Below, piece by piece: positions 35,719 through 46,462 of a DNA stretch of 64,000 nucleotides. The translations under genes were made by a program, and so were the position numbers. The notes beneath the pieces are model-generated. The model made no database searches and was not told the DNA's origin. It saw nothing but the letters and a program-made list of their open reading frames with translations. This stretch comes from Dryomyza anilis (lineage: Eukaryota > Arthropoda > Insecta > Diptera > Dryomyzidae): assembly GCA_951804985.1 (NCBI GenBank), contig OX638130.1, forward strand, positions 105,102,040 through 105,166,039. The letters run 5' to 3'. The first letter of the stretch is position 1. Each line of letters opens with the position of its first letter.

Positions 35719-37414
35719 TGATAAATTCTATGGTGTATTTTAATAATTATTTGAATATATAATTATTTTAATATAAATATATGTTGTTAGAAGCTATAAT
35801 AGAAGTATTGTCCTAGAATATTGCTGAGGTAACCTCATGCAATTGTACATCTAATGGTGATTCCAGAAATATACTTTATATGTAATATAAATAAAAACAT
35901 TTTTGAAACTTTTAATGTAAAATAAATGAACTGCGAAATTGTCTTTATTTCGTTTTAAGAAATGTTTTAAAAATGTTGTACCATTAAAACTATGGGTTAT
36001 TTTTTTTTCAAAGCGCTGTTTCGTCTTGTCTTGTTCAATGAAATTAATTAAATAAATAGTAAGAAAGTTTAGTTCACATCGGAAAATTTGAAATAGTGAA
36101 ATTTGTATATTTGGTGTGATGAAGATAGTAAGAGCTATTAATGTTATAGCCGACATTAAATACCCTGCACATATATGGGCATTTTCTGGGGTTCCGTACG
36201 GGACATTCGTACGCTTAAAACATTAATATCTCGCCAGTGTTGCCTACTGGCCGGCGTTTGTTCACTTGTTTGTCTTGTTTCTGCGCTAAATGTGTGGGAC
36301 AAATTTACCACAAAATTTGTCCGTCACACGGTATACCGTTCTTATCTGGTGAATAATAGTATCTAAAATTGTCAATGCAATGTATCTAAAATTGGGAGAA
36401 TATAATATGGTATGAGTGAATCATTGACATTTCGAAATATTTAGTGATAAGTTATTTAAATGACACCACGCTGCCACCAAGTTTAGATCTTTTTGTAATA
36501 GGACCTACAGTTGGATTTGAACATAATTGTTCGATTTACTGGTTAAATTTAAATTGATCATACCCATTTTAAATACCAGATAACGTAGTTGTATAAGTAA
36601 TCTATCAAAGGAGTTTCATTGATCTAACTCGTTTAGTTTTCCTGTAATCGTGATTTTAGAAATTTCAAATTTTCACTAAAAATTAAAATTTTTAATATAA
36701 ATTAAAATTTTCACTAAAAATTAAAATGTTTAATATAAATTAAAATGTTCACTAAAAATTCAAAGTTTTGCTAAAAATTTAAATTTATACTCAAAATTCA
36801 AATTTGTACCAAAAATTGAAATATTTACAAAAAATTTTATTAAAAATTCAAATTTTTACTAAAAAAATCAATTTTGATTGTCTAAAAGTATAAATATCAA
36901 TTTCTATTAAAAATTCAAATTCTAACTAATATTAAAAGAGAATTCATAAAAAAAAAACATCTTCCCCCCACTAAGCATACCTTTCGACATACATAGCAAA
37001 CTATATCTCATAACGTTGACAAAAATCAACAAAATAAAATCACCAACAAGTAGTAGCAACAATATCGGCGGATTCCACCAACAGCAGCAAAACCCCTTCC
37101 AATATTTGTATTATCTTATCAGCGCCGTCGTGACATTATCAGAGAAAATATAAGCTACACAAAAAGTCCACAAAAAGCAATAAAAAAAACCATATGAAGA
37201 GTAAAATCCGCATTTAACTCAACGGGTTAAAATTAAATACCAGCTGCCTTTTTTATTATTTGACTTTGAATGAAATCGCGTGCGGACGACGCGTTACGCT
37301 AAACTGTGCGGAATTTGTACTGCATACAGTTCGAAAACTGACGGTTTTTTGAAGTTCTGTGAAAAAATGTGCTAAAGATTAAAAATAATAATAATAATAA
37401 TTTAAAAAAAAAAC
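35719..37414 (+). other. Spacer between the two paralogues
   Basis: AATAAA at 35890-35895 is a possible poly(A) signal for paralogue A. A transposon fragment at about 36142-36245 (GCCGAC, ATACCCTGCACAT, GGGGTTCCG, GGGACATTCGTACGC) recurs near 57687-57745 and, for its first part, near 54125. At about 36660-36930, degenerate repeats of AAAATTCAAATTT(T/G)TACT follow. The region just before 37415 should hold the promoter of paralogue B; no clear Inr/DPE pair was found. Confidence 0.45.
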
Positions 37415-40400
37415 ATGTCCAACCTGTGGGAGAAATTTGTCTATACATTCTTTCAATATGTGCCTAGTTTTGTAGGTGGGTATTTTTTTTAATGAATTTT
37501 TCCTCATTACGAATTCAAAAAAAACAGAGAAAATAGTTTTTTGTTTTTAATAGTTTCTTGATAACTTTATTATTTCAAGTGTGCCTCAACTTTTTGCCGT
37601 GTGGTCTTGTTTTCGGTTACACGATCGCCTCATTTGTGGCCGAACGCAACAACAATGCCGGTCTCATCGAATATGGACCCATGATACTGGGTGCCTGCTG
37701 GGGATTTGTCGCGGCGCTGTTCATGTTTATGGTCAAATTTTTCAAAGGACGCATTATATTCTGGCACATGAATATCTTGCTTGTGGCTGGAGTTTTCAAT
37801 TTGATTGCGAGTTGTTTCTATTTTGCTGATGGATTTGGTAAGTTTAGAGTTCTTTAAAGTCGGGAGTATTACGCGGGAAAGTCATTAGCCCATGGAGGTT
37901 TTATTTGTGACTTTAATTATTGATATATATACCGCAAATACGTTCAAAGTCTTTTGGCCAAACTATTAGTCACTACGGGTGCCTATTAACAAATCATCTC
38001 TGAACAGTTTTTCTTATCTGTATTTCACATGGAGTACTATAAAAAATTATGTTGGCCGAGTTATTGTATAAAAAAACAAAAAAATTATAAAACTGATAAG
38101 ATATTTGAATGGTCAATAAAAATTGATTAATACATAGTTGTGCAAGGCGTAGTAGTCTCTACAAAAATTGATTGATTTATAGAACCATGAATTCTATTAT
38201 TTATTGATAAATTAACATTTATCATTTTATGCATATGAATTTTAACAGATTTTTTAAATTAAAAATAAATAAGATATTTAGTTTGGCGCAAAATAAATAT
38301 TCTCATTTTTTTTTTAACCCATTCTCCAAATTTTGTGAATGCAAGGATATGTAGTGATTTAATTAATATAATGAATATTTTTAGTACTTATGTTCGGTAG
38401 TCTGATTGAGTTTGTTAACTTTTCCTGGGTCTCTACGATATATATTTTAAATTTTAAGGAATTTGGGGCAAAGGTTTGAAATATAGTTTTGGTTTGGTGA
38501 ATTTTGATATAATGTGTTTTAGTGTGGTGAGTTTGGTGTAAAGAGTTTTGATTAGATAAGTAACATAAAAATTTAAAGTTTAGTTAAAATCGATAACATT
38601 TGTACTGAGGTACAACATTTTCTCTAATCTGGTTAGTTTATAGTTTAGGATACTCTTGTGGCCATATAGTGTAATATGAAAATTTTTCCGAAAAATATGT
38701 TCAGCGATTTTGCATTGAATCTGAAACTTACACCCTCATTAAATATGGACGTAAAAGTGAGTGTGGTCGACGAAACTTATACAGTGTTCCTCTTCTGGGT
38801 CTGTAGGATATATATTCCATATCTTAACCAAATCCGCGCATAGTATTCATATTTATTTTTGGTGTGATGAATTATGGTGTGGTGAGTTTGGTGTGGTGAG
38901 TTTGGTGTGGTGAGTTTGGTATGGTGTGTTTGATATGGTGAATTTTGGTGTGGTGAGTTTAGAGTGGTGAGATTAACTAAGATGAGTAACATCCATATTT
39001 TAAGTTTAGTTGAAATCGATAACATTAGGATTAAGATATAGCGTACTGAATTTTTGGGTTCTATGGGAGGTGCCACTCCCCTTTACCCAATCTGGTTTAT
39101 TTATAGTTTAGGATACTCCACGGAAAAGAATAGTAATGGAAATTTTCAGAAATATACGTTCAGTGGTTTTGCTATGGATCTGAATTATACAAAAAATAAA
39201 AATGGGCGTAAAAGTGAGCGTGGTCAACGAAAACTATATGGTGACCTTCTCCTAGGTCTGTAGCATTTATATTTAAAATTTTTAGGAAATCCGTGCACAG
39301 GTGTACGATTGCATAGCGCACAAACAAAAAAACAGACAAACAAACGAAAAATGAATTTTATATATTTTATAAACATAGATACATAGTAGCCGCGGTAGCT
39401 CAGTGGTTAGTGCGTTGGACTGCGAGCCGAAAGGTCCCCGGTTCAAGCCTGGACTGGGGCTAACAACATCATTTCATAGAAACATTTTTCTATACCGCGC
39501 TACCTCTCGGCAGTAAATGGCAAACCTACGAGAGTAAAACATTGCCTATGAAAAGCTCTCACCCGCCGTTCGGATTCGGCAATAAACTGTAGGTCCCACC
39601 ACTTTGAGTACAAATATAACACGCACAGCTCAAAATGGTGAGAGAGCTCGGCCGAAGTTCTATACAGGACTGTAGCGCCAAACTATTATTATTATTATAC
39701 ATAGAATAGAGATTCGTTGCGCCTACCAACTAATTCGGTTCTCGCAACCACTTATTCGGTTGTTATTGTCAAAATGACAAGAGTTGTAGTTTGTACAACC
39801 AATTTCGAACTGTTTTAGAACAGTTTAGTATAGATTTAGAACAATTAGCAGTGTGTATAGACTAATATTTCATGTGTATAGGCTAATATGGATGTTCCGC
39901 TAGCAAATTTGTAAACCATTCGATTTAACCGAATACAGTTAGTTGGTACAACTAACATTTTCATTATTTCAACCTCATGCCAAAAGAGGATTTTTCTGTG
40001 TATATATATAGATGCGGTTCTTCATACCTTCTAAAAAGTGTATCGTTAAACCCAAAGGACACTCTTGGTTTAGTGAGACTTGTAGGATTGCAGTCAGATC
40101 AAAGGAGAATTGGCCTTCTAATAAAAATGCTGATACTGAAAGACTTCACATACAAAGACTTCACTTCACGAAAAGTCCCCGGTTCAAGCCTGGACTGGGG
40201 CTAACCACATTTTTTCATAAAAACATTTTTCTATACCGCGCTACCTCTCGGCAGTAAATGGCAAACCTACGAGAGTAAAACATTGCCTATGAAAAGCTCT
40301 CACTCGCCGTTCGGATTCGGCAATAAACTGTAGGTCCCACCACTTTAAGTACAAATATAACACGCACAGCTCAAAATGGTGAGAGAGCTCGGCCTAAGAT

Positions 40401-42378
40401 CTTATAGGACCGTAGTGCCATACTATTATTATTACTAAGACCCAATGTTGTTTCTTATCTCCCCAATGACAACACCATTTACAAATGTAATTCAGAAAAG
40501 ATCAATTGAATTTCAAAAGACTTCAATTGAAATTCAGAAATTCCAGTTGAAATTCAAACGACATCAATTAAAATTCAGAAATTTCCATTTGAAATTCAGA
40601 AATTTCCATTTGAAATTCAGAAATTTCCATTTGAAATTCAGAAAGAAAGATAAATTATATAAATTCTCTTTTACTCTAAAAAGAGACTGACATAGCACAA
40701 AATATATGGATTGAAATTTTCTTAAAAATGTTAAATAATAAAAAAAAACGAGAATGCAGTCAAAATAATTGCCCTCTATTTATATAGAAATGATATATGG
40801 GAGGCTCCTATTAAAAATCATATTAAATAGGGTTATTTTAATAAAAATGTTAGTGAATTAATTTTTTAGTTAATATTTGAATTTTTTGTGATTTGTTTTG
40901 TTTTTTTTTTTTATAAAAATTTTATTTTTTTAGCAGGTACATTTTTTTCAATGAATTAAAATTTGAAGAGGAATTTAAATTAAAAATTGATATTAATTGA
41001 TAAATATTTACTACAAATTTTGTTTTTTTTGTGTTAATCAAAATTTGTATTTTTCAATTAGAATTTAAATTTTTAGAATCCAAAATTTCAGTGAAAAAAA
41101 ATTTTTTTTGAAGTGAATTTTGTGAGTCATATTTTTTTTTAAATTGTTAAAATGAAATAATCTTTGAGAAAATATTATTATTAAAATATTCATATATTTT
41201 ATATTTAAATCCAAATAATGTATATATTTTATTTTTATTTCCATATAGACCATGTTGGCGCCTTCATTTCGTATCTGGCGCACAGCCTCACCTTCCTCGC
41301 AGGCTTCAGCTTCCTGCACTCGATTCCGGGCAAATGTACGCGCTCCATCTTTCTGTCCGCCTGCTCGTGTTTCTATCTGCTGGGCATTGCATCGGCGGTC
41401 TCGCTGATCGGCACCACATACAACAAAAATCGAAACGAGAAACAAAATGCCACACAGGAGGAACTAATCGATGGCATCTATGTGGAATTTGCTGCCGTCT
41501 ATCTATCGGTAGCCATACTAATACTGGCCGTACTAATAGGTCTTAAAGTACTCAATTTCATGGGTACCGTCGACTGTGAGACTTGCATGGACAATGAATT
41601 CCGTATTGCAAACTCCAATGGCAGCGTTTTCGACAAACGACAGGACATCATAAAACGTATTCAATTCTTCTATGTCACCAAGAATCAACAGTGGAATGTT
41701 GCGCTCCTGCTACTCTTCACCGATGCCGTTCAATATGCGCTCTTCATTTATTTCGTATTCTGGTTCTCGATGAATAATGCGGTACGCCTTACTGCCATCG
41801 GTGACATCGACATAATGTTTTGGATCATATTTGTTGGCAGTATTTTGACGTTACTCTGTCTGGTGTTTGTCAGCGCCAAAGTGACATTTGTCGCCAATCA
41901 GTTGTGCCTGATCGTACTCACAGTGCTCAGCATGATCATCTGTACTTCGGTACCGACGACGGTGCCCTTCTGGTTGATTTTGTTCTTTTTTGGTCTTTCG
42001 TGTTCGAATTTGCAAATTATCATTGTCGAAGTGTCACATTTTAAATTTACAGAATTACTGATCTATGTGTCGTATTTGATGCGTCTGTTGAGCACCAGTG
42101 TCGTTTATTATTATTTTGTTTCGAATTCGAAAAATTCGTATTTCTATTCGACGGACGAGTCGACTCTGATGGCGCAGGGTTTTGTTTTTATCATTATTTC
42201 GTGTCTGTTGGCCTTGGTTGTGGGCATGAAGGTGCCGCGTACGCATCGCACTACTTTGTTCGACATTCAATACGGTCTGCTGGGCATTATATTCAAAAAG
42301 CATCAGATCGAGCAGCTCAACGTTAAGTGGCTTAATGATGGCACCATCCCAACGATCAGCAGACCCGATGAGTATTGA
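37415..42378 (+). CDS. Multi-pass membrane protein, unknown function (paralogue B)
   Basis: Exons 37415-37475, 37580-37837 and 41249-42378, phase 1 at both introns, give 482 aa starting MSNLWEKFVYTFF. Both intron positions and phases match paralogue A, and the C-termini match (D-x2-x-LLGI followed by a basic stretch: YLLGIRRHK in A, YGLLGIIFKKHQ in B), so the two genes arose by tandem duplication. Similarity is otherwise low, so the split is old. About ten to twelve hydrophobic segments are visible. A loop with NKNRNEKQNATQEELIDG, absent from A, contains one N-glycosylation sequon (NAT), and a charged loop runs CETCMDNEFRIAN to DKRQDIIKRI. Function is unknown. The 3.4-kb second intron is full of repeats. 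AATAAA at 42427-42432 is the likely poly(A) signal, 49 nt after the stop. Confidence 0.87.
38400..39345 (-). mobile_element. Degenerate Helitron-related sequence in reverse, two tandem units
   Basis: GGAGGTGCCACTCCCCTTT at about 39066 is the reverse complement of text in the Helitron at 22.2 kb. GTGTGGTGAGTTTG repeats at about 38525 and at 38859-38972 are the reverse complement of its minisatellite. Two long units are arranged head to tail: GGGTCT(C/G)TA(C/G)GATATATAT at about 38431 and 38799, AAAATCGATAACAT at about 38588 (and GAAATCGATAACAT near 39012), and TTTATAGTTTAGGATACTC at about 38636 and 39100. The ends are not intact. Confidence 0.7.
39387..39696 (+). mobile_element. Full-length tRNA-derived SINE with target-site duplication
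   Basis: The head (TAGCCGCGGTAGCTCAGTGG, then B box GGTTCAAGCC) resembles a tRNA gene and supplies the pol III A and B boxes. The body is unrelated to tRNA and the tail is (TTA)n. The 8-bp direct repeat ATACATAG flanks it at 39379-39386 and 39697-39704, showing it inserted by target-primed reverse transcription. It is not a functional tRNA: the anticodon stem is poorly paired and the sequence runs on for 240 bp. Confidence 0.93.
40160..40436 (+). mobile_element. SINE, lacking most of the tRNA-like head
   Basis: It joins the family at CGAAAAGTCCCCGGTTCAAG and then follows the copy at 39.4 kb almost base for base to the (TTA)n tail. The A box is missing, so it cannot be transcribed from its own promoter. 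The closeness to the neighbouring copy suggests a recent 5'-truncated insertion or a local duplication. Confidence 0.88.
40528..40646 (+). repeat. 21-bp tandem repeat
   Basis: GAAATTCAGAAATTTCCATTT repeats at an exact 21-bp spacing about four times, preceded by more diverged units. It lies in intron 2 of paralogue B. The open frame over it (NFHLKFRNFHLKF) results from the period, not from coding selection. Confidence 0.85.
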
Positions 42379-43560
42379 TTATGTTTTTTTTTTAGTTTGT
42401 ATTTATATTTTAAAAAAATCGATTTTAATAAATGTTTTAGTACTTGTTTAATTTGATATTATATTTTTTTAAAACTCGGTATATTTAACAACAAAAAAGC
42501 TATATCGTTCGAGATCGGTTGGGAATGATTTTATCATTATATATTATCGAAAACGATAATTTGAGACTATAAACGATTTCGTTCAGATATCGTTAAGAAT
42601 ATGGTAGCCGGACAATTCTTTTCCCGACACCTAATCCCTGGACATTTCTTTTCCAATGTTCTACACACAGATTAATTTATGTTTATATATTAAAATAAAT
42701 TACGAGAATTTTATTTAAATTCTTCACAGAGTTAAACAAAAGTTTATAATGATAAAACAAATTAAATAAAAGTTTGTTGAACATTTCTCAATATTTTTTG
42801 GAGCAGTATTTTCATGGAAAGAATTGTCGCCGTGAAGAATTATTGGCGAAAAATTATACGGGGAAGAATTGTTGACTTCGAAATGTCCGAGGAAGAATGC
42901 CCATAATATAATTAACAAAATGAATAATATTAATAAATACTTAAAAAATCGCTTACATTATTTTAATTACATTTGTAGTATATGTCCTAGTTCGAGTTTA
43001 ACATATTTAAAAGATTATTTTAAATTATCCTGTAGTAAGAATAACATTTTAAAATAAATTCAAAATAATTTATACACTTTATAGAAATACACAACAAATG
43101 CACTGCATTTTTATGAAAACAAACAACAGCTGATTGAGTAGCTCTGTTCGTTTTAGTCTGTTACTCTCAAAATGTTTATGCGCACAGTTGTAAGACCACT
43201 GTAGTGAAGCATAAGCCAAATTGCTGTAGCAAAATCATTGCAAATTTAAGTTACAAATTTCGGTCTTCATATTTTTAATAACTTGAACAAAAAATTATGA
43301 TTTATTTACTCACACAAGAACTGTGCACCAATTACTTGAAAATTTTAATTACAATTTTAATAGAAGAAAACGAAAAAAAATAAAAAAAATATATATTTTT
43401 GTATATAAGACAATGATGGACTAAAAATCACAGACAAATTTTCTGTATTTTTCTTACTTTTTTTAAAACACCTTTATCGTCTTATTTATAACTTTTGAAT
43501 AACGTTAACGGTAATTCTTTCGGTTTTAAAATGAGATAGTTTTAAATGGATATCTGTTTC
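42379..43560. other. Spacer downstream of paralogue B
   Basis: A repeat with TATCGTTCGAGATCGG, ACGATAATTTGAGACTATAAACGATTTCG at about 42500-42600 is similar in reverse to 61573-61740. GACAATTCTTTTCCC-type motifs occur at about 42608-42655 and, in reverse, at 42815-42895. The remainder is AT-rich without a gene. Confidence 0.45.
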
Positions 43561-44103
43561 AATTCTTGTTCTTGCAGTTTTTGCCAGATCAGGATCGACA
43601 TTATGATACAAGAACAAGAACGACGACATGTCATAATTATAATAAACAATTTTTATTCATTGCACAGTTATTCAGAAACTAATCACAGTCAATCGATAAA
43701 TTGTTTCGCATTACAACCATTGCGATTAATACTTAAAAACCTTAGTGATAATTGATTAAGGTTATCCTCCTTCGCAACCGTCCCCGATCAGACATCCTTA
43801 CCACCTGAAATGATACTAATCAGGGTCGACTAGGGTAACTCTAATTGCAAATCCACGTAATGCAACCTGATCCAACCTTCATAAAAAATTCTGATCTAAA
43901 GTCTACTTAATAAAAGCTGATGTGACACTTTTGAAAAAAACTGATTGGATATTCTATTAATATAATATGATCGAAATGTTATTAAAAACATTTTATAATA
44001 AAATTGGGTATTCTAATAACATAAAATATTCTAATAAAAAAATAAAGCTCAAATGCAAAAGATTTGTAAATTCTAAACATTTTCAAAATTTGAAATCTCA
44101 TTT

Positions 44104-44487
44104 ATGCTGTAGTTTATCAACCAGGCTATTTTTGAAAACAGCAGCTATTTCAAAACAGCCTATACAATTTTAGCCTCAGCTTTTTTACTTTATCAACCAG
44201 ACTGTTTTTGCTAGTCTTTTCAGACATGAACCATACATTTCTCTAATTTTCAAACTGTATTTTGTCAAAAAATTCAAATTTGTTCGGTGAAAAACAACAA
44301 CAAATCATAAATTTTGAAATAATTTTTAATTTTGACAGCAAGTTGGATAACCGAGCATTTTGAAATTTTTAGCTCGGGCTAAAATTCAAATTTTATACTG
44401 TTTGTTAACATAAAAAAATAATAAATAGCCAGATATTTTGGAAAACAGTCGCTGTTTTCAAAATAGCCTGGTTGATAAACTACAGCA
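44104..44487. repeat. Inner inverted repeat 1
   Basis: ATGCTGTAGTTTATCAACCA and the bases that follow, to about 44141, are inverted at about 44450-44487 (ending GTTGATAAACTACAGCAT) with one or two differences. Arms of about 38 bp bound about 310 bp of AT-rich DNA. It looks like a MITE inserted into the larger foldback element. Confidence 0.8.
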
Positions 44488-44815
44488 TTAGACTCAAAAC
44501 GTTGACAGAAGTCATTGAGATAGCTTAGTAGACAAAACTATTTTTTGTTGAAAGGTCTCAAATTTGATAAAAGCAGTTTAAGAGGAATTTAAATATATAA
44601 GGGTAAGATCAGCCAACCTGATCAGGATAGCAACATCGAATATCGTAATGTTTGGAATCAGACACTGATGAAAACCCCTGAAAATTGTCTGATTTGAAAT
44701 CTTGCTGGCTGATTAGACAATGATCGTATCTTGAACTAAATTTCCACTCGGGAAGGTTAAGGAATTCATTCATAGAACGGGGAGGATTCGTACAAACTGG
44801 GACGCAAAAACCATC

Positions 44816-45231
44816 TACCCTAGTAGAAATTTACCCGATGCGCCATCGGGAAATGATCGGGTTTTCGTTGGGTAAGCCCTCTTAGAGAAAATATGATCAT
44901 TGCCTTTGCATGTCCTTATCATGCTTACCATACCAGGGTTTACATTATCTAAGTAGTCAATGTTTCCGATCATAGGTACATTATTTGCTCCTCATAACGA
45001 AATAAGCATCAGGCTAAGAGAAACCCTATTATGATCGGGCTCTGACAAGGCAATTGTTGGGTAAATAATAAAATGGGGAATTGCCCGATCAGTACATGAT
45101 CATGGCCTGAGGTCAGCACATGATCAGTACACTGCGTTACAAGGACATTGGGCCTCGTCATATCCCGATAATCTCATATAATGACATGATCACTTCATGA
45201 CCATGGCCTTACCAAAATTTCTACTAGGGTA
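44816..45231. mobile_element. Inner MITE 2 with TACCCTAGTAGAAATTT ends
   Basis: A perfect 17-bp inverted repeat lies at 44816-44832 and 45215-45231. The outermost TA on each side may be the duplicated target. The interior has many GATCATG and CCCGATCA motifs, a further palindrome-rich core. No coding capacity. Confidence 0.82.
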
Positions 45232-45795
45232 TACACCCAATTTTTCAAGAATTTGGAACGCTTCTTAATTTTTGAACATATTCAAAAATCTCTTTTAATA
45301 TTTTTGTAATTTTATTTCCAACTCGGATTTTAAACCCGGATGAAAACGTTTTTATGTTTTTTGTTGTTCTGAGAAACCTTTTTTTTGTTCAGATAAATTT
45401 TATTGAATATTTACAGAGTTGGAATATCTTCCAACATTGTAGGGAATTTCAATACAAAATATTATTTGTCTCAAAGTTAATTTGTGAGAGTATTTATTTA
45501 CAATTGGCCTGGATTTTAATTTTAAAATCAACTTTTAATTCTTTATGAATATGTCTGATCCGGTTTGACTGATTTCAAATAAGGTAATAATCAGGCTTCT
45601 ACATCAGTGATTGGTTTAACGATAAAGATTATCTCACTCGACCCTGATCAGAAACATTTCAGGTGGCCTTTGGCGGGGGTGCCTGATGATATTATGATCA
45701 AGGACGAATGTGAAATAAAGAAAACTTTAACCAATTTCTAATCGGGACCCTTTCAGAACAAGCACAATACTATTATGTCTTGTTCTTGTTCATCA

Positions 45796-46274
45796 CAAAA
45801 CATGAAGCCGTTTGTATATAATGATTGGATAGAAGCTAGTATAAACCAAAAACTTCCAACTCATAAGTCAATCATCTAAAAGAGAATTATTGAGAAATAT
45901 ATTTGGAATTTCTCATATTATTACTATGTATATTTAAGCTATCTATTTGCGAGCAATGAATCATTTCTTTTCACATATAAAGTCCAACTTGTGCGTCAAT
46001 TATGTTTCTTTTAAAAAATTACTTCAGCCGCACCTTGCCCAACGTACGATTCAACCTGATATATACACGATAGGACAAACAAGTACAAGGAATTTAATTG
46101 TGTAAAAATGTAGTTACAAATTAAATAATTTAAATCAATATTGATAATTCTGCAAATAATAACCTGCCGCTCTTAATCACTTCCGTTAAATAGGGAATAT
46201 TTTTGTATACAGCGAATAGAAATACAAAGGAAACTTATAAATGTTGTGCTCTATACTTTGTGCGATATGCGGTC
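45796..46274. other. Upstream flank of the DUF753-like gene
   Basis: Unique-looking AT-rich DNA with no ORF. It may hold distal enhancers but nothing specific can be named. Confidence 0.35.
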
Positions 46275-46313
46275 TTATCAGTAAAATTTTTACATTATCA
46301 AAAATTGTGATAA
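46275..46313 (+). promoter_or_regulatory. Three clustered GATA-type sites
   Basis: TTATCA at 46275-46280, TTATCA at 46295-46300 and TGATAA at 46308-46313 each match the WGATAR core bound by GATA factors. They lie 64-102 bp upstream of the predicted start site. In flies such clusters often drive midgut or fat-body genes; that link is an inference here. Confidence 0.45.
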
Positions 46314-46374
46314 GATATAGGATAAGCTCCATCAGGGCATTAGTATTCGTAGAGCAGCGAAAGCATTGTCAGAG

Positions 46375-46409
46375 TCAGTTACTCTCAGTTATCAGACGCT
46401 AATAGACGT
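46375..46409 (+). promoter_or_regulatory. Inr + DPE core promoter
   Basis: TCAGTT at 46375-46380 fits the fly initiator TCAKTY, with A+1 at 46377. AGACGT at 46404-46409 fits the downstream promoter element RGWYVT at exactly +28 to +33. No TATA box is seen at -30, as is usual for DPE promoters. It lies 86 nt before the signal-peptide ATG. A second TCAGTT at 46385 lacks a correctly spaced DPE. Confidence 0.75.
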
Positions 46410-46462
46410 GTTGTTTTTTATATTTTTTGAAAAGTTAAAAGTTTTAAAAATATATATTTAAA

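Larger units (their letters stand above)
43565..45795. mobile_element. Large foldback element
   Basis: CCACCTGAAATG then ATCAGGGTCGA at 43801-43831 is inverted at about 45635-45668. Further out, TTCTTGTTCTTG-type palindromes lie near 43565 and 45780, which may mark the outer ends. The interior is filled with TGATCAGG and CCCGATCA motifs in both directions and contains two smaller inverted-repeat elements. No transposase frame is present. The outer limits are approximate. Confidence 0.6.

Noticed and set aside
39387..39460. Possible functional tRNA gene
   Set aside because: A and B boxes are present, but the anticodon stem pairs poorly and the same head is fused to a common SINE body in several copies with a target duplication.
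40445..40690. 81-codon frame with NFHLKFR repeats
   Set aside because: It translates a 21-bp tandem repeat within an intron.
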